A stretch of 64,000 nt of DNA from CAVIQK01 sp963644945 (GTDB lineage Bacteria > Bacillota > Clostridia > Christensenellales > DTU072): positions 14,694-78,693 of the forward strand of contig CAVIQK010000007.1 of the NCBI GenBank assembly GCA_963644945.1. The letters are read 5' to 3'. The position numbers were made by a program, and so were the translations under genes. Numbering within the stretch: the first letter of the stretch is position 1; the number at the start of each line of letters is the position of its first letter. Shown one piece after another: positions 1 to 8,448 of this stretch. The notes below the pieces were generated by a model. It saw only the letters and a list, made by a program, of their open reading frames with translations. It had not been told where the DNA came from and searched no databases.

Positions 1-512
1 GGGGCGACCTCTTTCGATAAGGCTTTGGTAAAGCCGATAATTCCTGCTTTCGACGCAGAATAGACAACTTCCATACTCCCGCCGACTCTTCCCCAAATCG
101 ACGAAACATTGACTATAGAGCCACTTTCGGTGCGGAGCATTTTCTTTAGGATTTCCTTTGTAAAAAGCATTGTGCCGGTCAAATTGACATTTACCATACG
201 GCAAAGTTCATCGTCTTCTTGTTCGGTAAAAAGATCTCTTCCGGAGATCCCCGCATTGTTGACCAACACGTCTATTGTAGGGTACATAGAAGAAAGTTTT
301 TCGGCAGTCTTTTTGACTTCTTCAAAATTGCCTAAATCAAGTTTTACAATGTCTGCTCTTGTATATTTAGAAATCTCATTGAACAAAAAAAGAGCATCTT
401 CTTCATGCGTGTTGTATGTTATGACGACATTATATTGGGACTTGGCAAATTCTAGGGCGGTAGCCTTGCCTATTCCCCTAGACGAGCCTGTAATAACAAC
501 TGTTTTATTCAT
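1..512 (-). CDS. SDR-family oxidoreductase (FabG-like), 3' end cut by window edge
   Basis: Reading the minus strand from 512 gives an open frame that runs off the left edge (about 170 codons). It starts MNKTVVITGSSRGIGKA, the Rossmann TGxxxGIG motif of NAD(P)-dependent short-chain dehydrogenases. It continues with the NNAG motif, a catalytic Ser region (IVNVSS) and the YSASK catalytic Tyr/Lys motif, so the visible part covers nearly the whole catalytic core. The frame looks like 3-oxoacyl-ACP reductase or a general SDR, and the substrate cannot be told. The start codon overlaps the stop of the ECF-type gene upstream by 8 bp, so the two are co-transcribed and probably translationally coupled. 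The C-terminus is not visible. Confidence 0.9.
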   Translation of the reverse strand, partial: MNKTVVITGSSRGIGKATALEFAKSQYNVVITYNTHEEDALFLFNEISKYTRADIVKLDLGNFEEVKKTAEKLSSMYPTIDVLVNNAGISGRDLFTEQEDDELCRMVNVNLTGTMLFTKEILKKMLRTESGSIVNVSSIWGRVGGSMEVVYSASKAGIIGFTKALSKEVA

Positions 513-1176
513 CTTCATGATGATGCCTTTTTAGAAGATGTTTTTGGGGGTGTTCGTTTAAGTCGTATCCCATCATTTCGTATCTTTGAGTTCTCGGAGT
601 ACAAATGTAGCATACGAAGGTCAAAATTAACACTGCAAGCGAATCTACGAATCTTATTGCCGCACTTGCCACTAGCGATGCAACAATCTGCGCACCTACT
701 TCTGCCATGTGAAGATCGGTCATCAAAATCTCACTAAGTGCCGTATATAAAATGTTGGTATATACGTCCATGTGATATGCCCCGCTGCTCAAAAGAGGGA
801 CAAGGGATGAGATGATTGTAGCAATAAGGTAGTTGATGAATGCTATGCCCATTACCGCAAGTCCGTTTTTGTAGCCTTTTGTACGAGCGGTAAGACCTAC
901 CGACAAAGCCACGCCTATTGAAATCAAAACATTGAGAAGAGCGTCTGCTTTTAGCACGATAAACTGCACAAGCATTGTGACTATAGAAGTTATAATGCCG
1001 GCAGTAGGTCCTAGAAGAAATGATGTATAAGCCGTACCTACGGTGTCAAGATAAAGCGGAATGTCCAACCATTTCATCAAAAAGAATAGTCCTATATTCA
1101 AAATACAGCCTATTATGATGATAAAAACATGATATTTGGAAAGTTTTACTCCGAAGAGTTGTTTTATTTTATTCAT
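505..1176 (-). CDS. ECF transporter S component-like membrane protein
   Basis: The product is 223 aa and very hydrophobic, with about five to six predicted membrane segments. The segment after the first helix (LDTVGTAYTSFLLGPTAGI) resembles the start of substrate-specific S components of energy-coupling-factor vitamin transporters. The ligand is not evident. The C-terminus is a soluble tail ending in a His/acid-rich stretch (HHHEDE), which is unusual for an S component and might bind metal. No ATPase or T-component genes lie nearby, so it would have to use a shared ECF module. The gene has its own promoter (1213-1241) with a short leader and no riboswitch-like structure. The downstream SDR gene overlaps it. 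Confidence 0.65.
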   Translation of the reverse strand: MNKIKQLFGVKLSKYHVFIIIIGCILNIGLFFLMKWLDIPLYLDTVGTAYTSFLLGPTAGIITSIVTMLVQFIVLKADALLNVLISIGVALSVGLTARTKGYKNGLAVMGIAFINYLIATIISSLVPLLSSGAYHMDVYTNILYTALSEILMTDLHMAEVGAQIVASLVASAAIRFVDSLAVLILTFVCYICTPRTQRYEMMGYDLNEHPQKHLLKRHHHEDE

Positions 1177-1212
1177 TTTTGTCCTTATGGTGCAATATAT
1201 TCAGTTTTTATT

Positions 1213-1241
1213 ATTGTATAATAAACCTCCGTTTAAGTCAA
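1213..1241 (-). promoter_or_regulatory. Sigma-70 promoter of the ECF-S/SDR pair
   Basis: On the minus strand, -35 TTGACT (1241-1236) and -10 TACAAT (1218-1213) are separated by 17 bp. The -10 lies about 36 bp before the start codon at 1176. Confidence 0.75.
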
Positions 1242-1270
1242 ACAAAAAGCGGTCACTATGGACCGCTTAT
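1242..1270 (-). terminator. Intrinsic terminator after the GPH symporter gene
   Basis: A perfect 7-bp stem, AGCGGTC (1248-1254) with GACCGCT (1261-1267), has a 6-nt loop. On the minus strand it is followed by a T run. It lies 27 bp after the symporter stop codon and just before the next promoter. Confidence 0.85.
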
Positions 1271-1296
1271 ATGTGTCTATAAGATTTTAGAGTCTG

Positions 1297-2961
1297 TTAC
1301 TTTTCGTTTTCTTCGGTTTCAACCGTTTCTTCTTCAGATTCTACAACCTCTTCAACTATGACATCTTCACAACAGTCATCGTCATTTGAAGATGCAACTT
1401 GTTTTGTACCTGCTTCGACATCCAATCCGCTTGCTTCGAAATTGGCAACTGCTTCTTTAAGTTCTTCTTCTGTTAGGCTGTTCCAATTTTCAGGAGTAAG
1501 TCCGGCGTATTTCTTTGCAGCAACTTCTTTGACTGCTTGCTTTTGTTTCTTTTCGGTAAATGTATAGAAGAACAAAGGAACAACACAGAGAAGAGTCGAT
1601 GCACCGGAGAGGAGTGTGGTCATCATCCAAATTCCGCCTTTGTTGACACCGTCACCGGTCAATTTGTTTGCATCCGCATATCCGTCGATTCCAAGAACGA
1701 GAAGGACGACAAATGCAGTAAATGCCATACCGATTTTGGAAATAAGGGTTTGCATCGAGAAACAAATTCCTTCGGCTCTTTCGCCTGTTTTCCATTCAAG
1801 GTAATCAATACCGTCTGCGATGAGGGAGTATTGCAAAATGTTGGAGAATCCTGACGGGATACCCATTATTATAAGGACAATGTAGAACAACACTTTAGAT
1901 GCTGCGCTTGTTCCGTCACTGGAAAGACCTACGAAATATAAGAGAAGCATTGCGATACCGCCAAGTATGTGCGAGAATATAAACACATTTCTTTTTCCGA
2001 ACTTTTTGGAAAGTACAGGGGTAAGGAGCGATGCAAGAAGTCCGCCGGGGACAACCAAAATGGTCAAGACGGAGAATATTGCTTCGTTGCCGAGATTATA
2101 TTTTGCATAATACAAAGCAGATGTCATATAGATAAGACGTAAGCATCCGAAGAAACCTACTGCGACCAACAATAAAACAGGTTTGTTTTTGAACAAAAGT
2201 TTTATGTTGTGGAAGAAATTAGATTTCTTTGCATCACTTTCGTAATAACGCTCTTTGGTGTTTTTGAATCCGATAAAGAATGTAGGAAGAGCAAGGACCG
2301 CAACAACTATTGCCGTAACAAGGAACAAAATTCTATATCCGTGAGAAAGTTCTTCCGCCGTCGTAGATGAATTTCTGACCATATCTTGGAAAATAGGAAT
2401 AAGAACGGTTATGATTCCTGCACCCGCCATACAGAAAAGACGTGTGACGGTAAGCATCATGTTACGTTTTTCGGTGTCTTTCGTCATTGATGTGGCAAGT
2501 CCCCAATAAGGAACGTCAACTGTCGTATAACAAATACCCCAAGCAAGATAAATTACCGTAACATAGGCAAATGCACCTCTTTCGCTTATTCCGTCAAAAG
2601 ACAAGAACATCAAAACGGTAAGTATGCAGATCGGTATGCACATGTAAAGTAGGTAGGGGCGCATTTTTCCGTATTTGCTACGAGTGTAGTCAACGATGCT
2701 ACCCATGATAGGATCGTTGAATGCGTCAAACAATCTTGCACAAAGGAACATGATAGCGAGCCAAAGGGGGTTGATTCCTACTGCATCGGTAAGGAAAAAC
2801 AGCAAAAACGATGTAACTAATTGACAAATCATGTTTTGGCCGAATCCGGCTACAGAATAAGAAAGTACTTCTTTTGGTTGCATTTCTTCGGGTTTTGTGG
2901 GATCCGTGCCAAGTACTTTATGAAACAGCGGTTTATCCCAGAAAGATTTTTTATCTTCCAT
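1297..2961 (-). CDS. GPH-family sugar:cation symporter (MFS)
   Basis: The 554-aa product has about twelve membrane segments. Its N-terminal region (LFDAFNDPIMGSIVDYTRSK) carries the D-x(3)-DP-x-G signature of glycoside-pentoside-hexuronide:cation symporters such as MelB, XynP and UidB. The sugar cannot be inferred. A TTG start 12 bp further upstream would give MEAYMEDKK, but GGAGG sits 5 bp before the ATG at 2961, so MEDKK is the real start. The C-terminus has a roughly 90-residue soluble tail ending in a strongly acidic stretch with a CC pair, longer than in typical family members. It is a single-gene unit with its own promoter (3009-3037) and terminator (1242-1270). Confidence 0.88.
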   Translation of the reverse strand: MEDKKSFWDKPLFHKVLGTDPTKPEEMQPKEVLSYSVAGFGQNMICQLVTSFLLFFLTDAVGINPLWLAIMFLCARLFDAFNDPIMGSIVDYTRSKYGKMRPYLLYMCIPICILTVLMFLSFDGISERGAFAYVTVIYLAWGICYTTVDVPYWGLATSMTKDTEKRNMMLTVTRLFCMAGAGIITVLIPIFQDMVRNSSTTAEELSHGYRILFLVTAIVVAVLALPTFFIGFKNTKERYYESDAKKSNFFHNIKLLFKNKPVLLLVAVGFFGCLRLIYMTSALYYAKYNLGNEAIFSVLTILVVPGGLLASLLTPVLSKKFGKRNVFIFSHILGGIAMLLLYFVGLSSDGTSAASKVLFYIVLIIMGIPSGFSNILQYSLIADGIDYLEWKTGERAEGICFSMQTLISKIGMAFTAFVVLLVLGIDGYADANKLTGDGVNKGGIWMMTTLLSGASTLLCVVPLFFYTFTEKKQKQAVKEVAAKKYAGLTPENWNSLTEEELKEAVANFEASGLDVEAGTKQVASSNDDDCCEDVIVEEVVESEEETVETEENEK

Positions 2962-2985
2962 ATATGCCTCCAATTAAAAAATAGT

Positions 2986-3000
2986 ACGTCTCCAAGACGT
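2986..3000 (-). promoter_or_regulatory. Inverted repeat just downstream of the symporter promoter (candidate operator)
   Basis: ACGTCT, CCA, AGACGT is a perfect 6-bp inverted repeat about 8 bp downstream of the -10 box, around +2 to +20 of the transcript. That position suits a repressor operator for a sugar transporter. No T run follows, so it is not a terminator. Confidence 0.35.
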
Positions 3001-3008
3001 CATATAGT

Positions 3009-3037
3009 ATTATACAATGGAAAATAGTCAAAATCAA
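3009..3037 (-). promoter_or_regulatory. Promoter of the GPH symporter gene
   Basis: Minus-strand -35 TTGATT (3037-3032), 17-bp spacer and a perfect -10 TATAAT (3014-3009). Confidence 0.8.
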
Positions 3038-3054
3038 TACCGAATTTTATAAAA

Positions 3055-4419
3055 TTATCTTTGAGAATATTTCAATAATTCTTCCAACTGTCCGTCTCTT
3101 GACAACAAAGTTTTGTCGTAAGAACACTTATTAAAAATCTCTTTTAGGACCATGCTCCTTCTTTGAGGAGGAATTTCGCACCTTATCAAATCTCGTCCGT
3201 CGATTTTCAATTCTTTAATCGAAAACGGCACTCCGTCTTCTTGCATTTTTGCAAGAGTGTTTTCCATCCTGATTGCGGAATAAGAGGTCGTATCGCCAAG
3301 CCCTTTTGCTTTTGCATCGGCTTTTTTGAAATCTATCAAATCTCCGATTATGTCAATGTTTTCTTGGATGAAAATTCGCAAATCTTTTTCTTCTGTGTCG
3401 CACCTTAAATCATACATGTGGAACGTAATGAGTCTAATAGTCCTTTTGACGTCATCTTTCGGATAACGAAATTTCTCCATAAACTCTTTCGCAATTATCG
3501 AAGATTCTTGTCCGTGCATTTTGCTGTGTCCGTATTTTTGTTGGGAACGAGGCTTGCCCATATCATGAAAAAGAGCGACAAGACGAAGACGGGGCGGAGC
3601 ATATAATACTGCTTTCAATATATGCTCATCCACGTTGTATTTGTGGTAATTTTTGTTTTGTGGAAAACCTTTGCAATCTTCAAATTCGGGAATCAAAATA
3701 TTGAGTAAACCTATTTCGTCAAGAAGTCTTAACCCTCTAATTTGGGCTCCACAAATATTTTTTACGGTATCCGCAACAAGAATTTTGTCAAATTCTTCTC
3801 TTATTCTTTCGGGAGCAATATCTCTTATTAAATCGACATTTTCTTTGGCACTTTTTATGGTTTCCTCGTCTATTTCGTAGCCTAAGGTTGAAGCAAATCG
3901 CACAAGGCGCATAAGCCTTAATCCGTCCTCCGACAAGACGCTTTTAGGATCTTTGGTTGCTCTCAAAATTTTAGCGTCAATGTCTTTGATTCCGTCAAGA
4001 GGATCTACAAGACTATGGCTTTTTAGACTATAATAAATTGCATTGACGGTAAAGTCCCGTCTAAGAGAATCTTCTACCAAATTTCTAGTAAATACCACCG
4101 AATCGGGAGTATGTTTTCCGCCTATTCCGTAACTGTCTTTTCTAAAAGTGGTATATTCAAAACTTACATTATTATATGATATTTTCAACGTCCCCATTTT
4201 GGGCGATGTATCACACACTTTGAACGGAGATTTTTCTAGAATATTTTTTATTTCATCGGGTAAAAATCTACCTGTAAGATCAACGTCTGTTTTTGCGCTA
4301 TTTTCGGAAAGTCCTTCTCTTACGGCACCGCCTACGATATATAAATCATCGTCAAAACAACTCTGCAAGAGATCTAAAACGGACAATAAATCTTTTTCGA
4401 TTTTTATTTCTCTATTCAT
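3055..4419 (-). CDS. cca: CCA-adding tRNA nucleotidyltransferase with HD domain
   Basis: This 454-aa protein adds or repairs the 3' CCA end of tRNAs. The nucleotidyltransferase head carries GGAVRE (residues 30-35), the metal-binding DVD (45-47) and RRDFTVNA (from 120). The ERIREEFDKIL helix follows near residue 205. An HD phosphohydrolase-type domain with FHDMGKP lies near residue 280. This is the class II CCA/poly(A) polymerase architecture, and CCA addition is the more likely role in a Firmicute. The start overlaps the tilS stop by 8 bp, so the two tRNA-processing genes form one unit. Confidence 0.9.
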   Translation of the reverse strand: MNREIKIEKDLLSVLDLLQSCFDDDLYIVGGAVREGLSENSAKTDVDLTGRFLPDEIKNILEKSPFKVCDTSPKMGTLKISYNNVSFEYTTFRKDSYGIGGKHTPDSVVFTRNLVEDSLRRDFTVNAIYYSLKSHSLVDPLDGIKDIDAKILRATKDPKSVLSEDGLRLMRLVRFASTLGYEIDEETIKSAKENVDLIRDIAPERIREEFDKILVADTVKNICGAQIRGLRLLDEIGLLNILIPEFEDCKGFPQNKNYHKYNVDEHILKAVLYAPPRLRLVALFHDMGKPRSQQKYGHSKMHGQESSIIAKEFMEKFRYPKDDVKRTIRLITFHMYDLRCDTEEKDLRIFIQENIDIIGDLIDFKKADAKAKGLGDTTSYSAIRMENTLAKMQEDGVPFSIKELKIDGRDLIRCEIPPQRRSMVLKEIFNKCSYDKTLLSRDGQLEELLKYSQR

Positions 4420-5677
4420 TGGTTATTACACAATATTGTTCGGTCGTGTCTTTGTCCACTTTCACAAGATCGGAAACTTCTTTCCCTAAAATCAACAAGA
4501 TTTCATTGCCGTCGGCGACTAAAAGAAACCTATCTCTCTCGTCTTTTGATATTTTTTCATCGGTAAAATAGTCGGACAAACTCTTTCTATAACCATTGCA
4601 TCTTTTGAAGGTGTCGCCCGTTTTTCTTGTCCTCACAACAGCCGTCGGCGGAATTTTTGATAAATCTAACGTTACACCTTTCTTTATTGCCGATGACTTT
4701 TCGAAAGAGTATTTCTTCCCGCAAAATTCGTATTCGAAGTTTATACAAAATTTTTCTTCGCAAAAAGTCCTTTCTTCTCTCTTTTTTATAATCAAACCAT
4801 CGTAATCTCTTATTGCAACAAGCCCTTGCCCTATATCGACAGAAGCATTTGACTGCATATCTTTTAGCGAAAAAATAGTGCCGTATGTCTTTGACTCAAT
4901 GTCCTTGTAGATGCCAAGAGATTTTACACCTTTCAAGACCGACCTTTTCGCAATCGCCGGATGAACGGTAAAAATATCTTCTCCGAATTTTACACCACCT
5001 AACGAATCGGAAAAATCTAAAGTTTTATCGGCAAAATAATCTTCGGTTTCTGCGGCGCTTTCCACGAGTCGCAAAATAGATTTACTGACGGAAGGATACT
5101 CGGTTTTTATAAGAGGGATGACCTTGTTCCTTATAAAATTTCTCTTATATTTACTCTCCGCATTTGTGTAGTCCTCATGAAATTCAATGCGGTTTTCCTT
5201 GGCAAAATTGACAATTTCGGCTTTTTCGTATTTGAGGAGCGGACGAAGATAAAAATCTCTATTCTCTATGCCTTTCAACCCCGAAATTCCGGTGCCTCGG
5301 AAAATACGCATAAGCACCGTTTCCAACTGGTCATCGAGATGATGGGCAAGAAGAATATAATCTAAATTTAATTCTTCCTTTTGCTTTTCAAAAAATTGAT
5401 ACCTTAGTTCTCTTGCCGCAAGTTCTATCGAAAAATCATTGTCATTTGCAAAGTTTTTGACATCGATTTTTATAGATCTTGTATCAAAACCTCTTAATTT
5501 TGCTTGTTCGATAACAAACCTTACATCGTCCCCGCTATCGGACCTCAAATCGTGATCGACAGTCAACACGACAGCCGAAAGGTTTTCTCTAAAAGCGAGT
5601 TCCATAAGGACCATAGAATCGACTCCGCCGGAGATCGCCAGTCCGTATTTTTTTGTTTTGTCAAGACCTAGTTTCAT
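4412..5677 (-). CDS. tilS: tRNA(Ile)-lysidine synthase
   Basis: The 421-aa product converts C34 of tRNA-Ile2 to lysidine so that it reads AUA. The PP-loop ATP-binding motif SGGVDS is at residues 15-20. HHLDDQLET, typical of TilS, follows near residue 105. The C-terminal third is the less conserved TilS substrate-binding domain. The start at 5677 leads directly into the PP-loop and has no Shine-Dalgarno. A good promoter ends only 6 nt before the ATG, so the mRNA appears leaderless. cca follows with an overlap. Confidence 0.93.
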   Translation of the reverse strand: MKLGLDKTKKYGLAISGGVDSMVLMELAFRENLSAVVLTVDHDLRSDSGDDVRFVIEQAKLRGFDTRSIKIDVKNFANDNDFSIELAARELRYQFFEKQKEELNLDYILLAHHLDDQLETVLMRIFRGTGISGLKGIENRDFYLRPLLKYEKAEIVNFAKENRIEFHEDYTNAESKYKRNFIRNKVIPLIKTEYPSVSKSILRLVESAAETEDYFADKTLDFSDSLGGVKFGEDIFTVHPAIAKRSVLKGVKSLGIYKDIESKTYGTIFSLKDMQSNASVDIGQGLVAIRDYDGLIIKKREERTFCEEKFCINFEYEFCGKKYSFEKSSAIKKGVTLDLSKIPPTAVVRTRKTGDTFKRCNGYRKSLSDYFTDEKISKDERDRFLLVADGNEILLILGKEVSDLVKVDKDTTEQYCVITNE

Positions 5678-5683
5678 ATTTTT

Positions 5684-5713
5684 ATTTTACACCAAAAGGC
5701 TCGTGTTTGTAAA
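5684..5713 (-). promoter_or_regulatory. Promoter of tilS-cca, leaderless geometry
   Basis: Minus-strand -35 TTTACA (5713-5708), 18-bp spacer, -10 TAAAAT (5689-5684). Six bases separate the -10 hexamer from the ATG of tilS, which puts +1 at or next to the start codon. Confidence 0.65.
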
Positions 5714-5772
5714 CAAAGAAGTGGCACGCGCCTAAATTCTACCACCGTTTGGCACCAACCGATCTCTTTAAC

Positions 5773-5801
5773 TTGATAATTTTCAAGCATCATACTATAA
5801 T
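5773..5801 (+). promoter_or_regulatory. Promoter of the tldD/tldE-like pair
   Basis: -35 TTGATA (5773-5778), 17-bp spacer, perfect -10 TATAAT (5796-5801). The start codon with an AAGGAGA ribosome site follows 29 bp later. Confidence 0.85.
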
Positions 5802-5830
5802 TTATCCATTATTATATAAGGAGAAAAATT

Positions 5831-7168
5831 ATGGTACACTTCCGTAAAGGCTTTTATGCCGACATAAGAGAAGAAGATCGGTTTAGAACAGTAATAAGTT
5901 ATCAAGCCGATATGCTTAAAGAATATCGAGTCCGTCAAGAAAAGCGTGCATTTTTACGTGTTTTCGACGGCAAAATGTGGTACTACGCATCTGTCACAGA
6001 TATTGGACACATCCAACAAACTTTGGACGAGTTGTATGATGCGGCAACCGAAAACGACAACATTTTATCAAACCCCATCGTACAAAAATTCGAAATCAAT
6101 GTTTCTCACGAAGACAAATTTTTTGATTGTTCGGTAAGAAATGTAGATTTAGAGAAAAAACATTCACTACTCAAAAGTTTACTTCCTATTTTGTCGGAAG
6201 ACAGTTGTATGACAATGCCTTCCGGAATGTATCTTGATCGCAACAGTCAATTTAAGTTTTGTTCTTCCCTTGGCGCAGACATCAGTTTTACATACCAAAC
6301 ATGCGGAGTATCGCTTGGCGGAAGCATGGTTGAAGGCGACAAAAAATGTTCGGCGCATTGGCAAACGGGCAAAACAAAATTCGAAGACCTTGTCGGGCTT
6401 GAAGACGATCTTAGATCTTCCATGCAAGAGTATGCCTCATACATGAGAAATTCTGTCCCCGTAACAGCCGGAGTTTATCCCGTCGTTTTGTCCCCCGAAA
6501 CCGCAGGGGTTTTCGCTCACGAATCTTTTGGGCATAAATCGGAATCGGACTTCATGTTGTCCAACGAAAGCATGAAGGAAGAATGGCAATTAGGAAAATT
6601 GGTAGGATCTTCGATTTTATCCATCGCCGAATGCGGTGAGTTTTTAGGCTCGGGCTATGTTCCTTACGACGACGAAGGCACCAAAGCAAGAAAAAATTAC
6701 CTTATCAAAAACGGACAATTAGTAGGAAGATTACATAGTGCTTTGACGGCAACTGCCCTTGGCGAAGAAGTAACGGGAAATGCAAGAGCCATCGACTGCA
6801 CCTACGAACCTATTGTTCGTATGACTAGCACTTATATCGAAGGAGGAGATTTATCTTTCGACGAACTTATTGCTCCGATTAAGAAAGGATATTTTATCAA
6901 ACATATAAGTCACGGTAGCGGCATGAGTACCTTTACTATTGCTCCGTCTCTTGCCTATGAAATTGTTGACGGCAAAATAGGTCGCCCTGTCCAAATAAGT
7001 GTAATTACCGGCAACGTTTTTAGCACGCTCGGACTAATCGACGGTCTAACAAAAGACGTCGAAATGCTGTCCTTTGTAACCGGCGGATGCGGAAAAATGG
7101 AACAACAAGGACTCCCCGTAGGATTCGGTGGACCATTCGTCCGTGTCTCAAAAATGAATGTTCAATGA
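5831..7168 (+). CDS. tldD: TldD-family zinc metalloprotease
   Basis: The 445-aa protein belongs to the PmbA/TldD family, whose TldD subunit is the catalytic half of a heteromeric zinc protease that trims unfolded or modified peptides. HESFGH (230-235) is the HExxxH zinc motif. The C-terminal GGCGKMEQQG supplies the family's conserved Cys ligand. The ribosome site AAGGAGA sits 7 bp before the ATG. The partner gene starts 9 bp after the stop. No peptide precursor gene is visible next door, so the substrate is unknown. Confidence 0.88.
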   Translation: MVHFRKGFYADIREEDRFRTVISYQADMLKEYRVRQEKRAFLRVFDGKMWYYASVTDIGHIQQTLDELYDAATENDNILSNPIVQKFEINVSHEDKFFDCSVRNVDLEKKHSLLKSLLPILSEDSCMTMPSGMYLDRNSQFKFCSSLGADISFTYQTCGVSLGGSMVEGDKKCSAHWQTGKTKFEDLVGLEDDLRSSMQEYASYMRNSVPVTAGVYPVVLSPETAGVFAHESFGHKSESDFMLSNESMKEEWQLGKLVGSSILSIAECGEFLGSGYVPYDDEGTKARKNYLIKNGQLVGRLHSALTATALGEEVTGNARAIDCTYEPIVRMTSTYIEGGDLSFDELIAPIKKGYFIKHISHGSGMSTFTIAPSLAYEIVDGKIGRPVQISVITGNVFSTLGLIDGLTKDVEMLSFVTGGCGKMEQQGLPVGFGGPFVRVSKMNVQ

Positions 7169-7177
7169 GGTGAAAAT

Positions 7178-8398
7178 ATGAAAAAAGAATATATCGTAAA
7201 TCGCAGTTCGGTCATCACCCTCAATGTGACCGCAGGCAAAATCGACAGTTTTAGAAAGACCGAAGAAACCACCGGAACGGTTAGAGTTTATGAAGACGGG
7301 AAAATCGGCATTGCAGGTATGATCGGAGAACCAAATGAAGCAGAACTTACAAGTAAGGCATCCTCATCTCTTTCGTTCGGTATCCCATACGTTGAAAATC
7401 TTGACGGAGAACTAAAAGAATCTCATGACAATTCTTGTGAGATTATCAAAGAAAAAAACTTCATCCCAACGATGCAAAACATACTAGACAAAGTGGGTGA
7501 AGTTTGTCCCAATTTTGCAATAAGCAACAAAATAATGCTTATGAAAGAGAGTCGTGAATATCATAACTCCAACGGCAGAGAATTGAAATGGGCAGACAGC
7601 GCTTTCAATCTTGGACTTGTGTTCCAAGACAAAACCGCAGGCAATATCATGGACGGATTTTACGAAACAAGCGGAAGATCAATCAACGAAAAAGAAATAG
7701 TCGAACAATGCAAAATATTCCACGATGCTTTTTTTAACAAGGTCGATTTGGACTTTGACGGCGAGGCAACCGTAGTCTTTACTCCTTACTCTTTGCTTTC
7801 TACTTTCCTTCGCAATTTTGTAGGTGAACTTTATGTCGCCGGAGCATCTCTCGTCAGCGGAAAACTAAATGAAAAATGTTTTGCAGACAATCTAACCCTT
7901 TCAATAGACCGTAATCCCGAAACTTCTCTTTGCAATCCGTTTTTCGATGCAGAAGGGCAAATCGCCAAAGATTATAGAGTGCCTATCATAGAAAACGGCG
8001 TCCTTAAAAATCTCCTTGCCACAAAACAAACTATGGCACAATACGGCATCCCCGCAGCAGGGACTGCATCTAGCGCCTACGACGGAGTACCGTCTATCGG
8101 CATCCCCGGTATAAGAATCACACCGACAGCAGAAAACCTTGCTGAATTGGTCCCCGGAAAATCTATTCTCGTGATCATGGCATCGGGTGGAGATACCACT
8201 CCGCAAGGGCATTTTGCAACTCCCGTTCAATGTGCTTTCCTTCTTGACAACGGCAAGCCCGTAGGCAGGCTCCCCGAAATCACCGTCAGCGGAGATTTCT
8301 TCGACTTGTTTGGCAAAAATTGGGTAGGTGCGGTTGAAAAAGATCCTCAACCCGATTCTTCTTATTGTGCAGTAAAAATGACTGTTTCAAAACAATAA
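7178..8398 (+). CDS. TldE/PmbA-family protein, partner of the TldD protease
   Basis: The 406-aa product is related to PmbA/TldE and lacks HExxxH, as the non-catalytic partner does. The second half (ATKQTMAQYGIPAAGTASSAYDG, then GHFATPVQCAFLLDNGKPVGRLPEITVSG) matches the beta-rich C-terminal region of the family. It follows tldD after a 9-bp gap with its own AGGTG ribosome site. A strong terminator ends the pair. TldD/TldE together form a barrel-shaped peptidase in characterised bacteria. Confidence 0.85.
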   Translation: MKKEYIVNRSSVITLNVTAGKIDSFRKTEETTGTVRVYEDGKIGIAGMIGEPNEAELTSKASSSLSFGIPYVENLDGELKESHDNSCEIIKEKNFIPTMQNILDKVGEVCPNFAISNKIMLMKESREYHNSNGRELKWADSAFNLGLVFQDKTAGNIMDGFYETSGRSINEKEIVEQCKIFHDAFFNKVDLDFDGEATVVFTPYSLLSTFLRNFVGELYVAGASLVSGKLNEKCFADNLTLSIDRNPETSLCNPFFDAEGQIAKDYRVPIIENGVLKNLLATKQTMAQYGIPAAGTASSAYDGVPSIGIPGIRITPTAENLAELVPGKSILVIMASGGDTTPQGHFATPVQCAFLLDNGKPVGRLPEITVSGDFFDLFGKNWVGAVEKDPQPDSSYCAVKMTVSKQ

Positions 8399-8406
8399 TT
8401 TTAAGA

Positions 8407-8440
8407 AAATCCCCTCGATGAATTTTCGAGGGGATTTTTA
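8407..8440. terminator. Bidirectional intrinsic terminator between tldE and the ABC exporter
   Basis: A 12-bp stem (8407-8418 with 8426-8437) is built on CCCCTCG/CGAGGGG, with a T run on the + strand and TTTTC on the minus strand. It separates two convergent units. Confidence 0.9.
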
Positions 8441-8448
8441 ATTGGTTT

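Noticed and set aside
109..534. Plus-strand open frame of 141 codons
   Set aside because: It is the antisense of the SDR gene, has no ribosome site and resembles nothing known.
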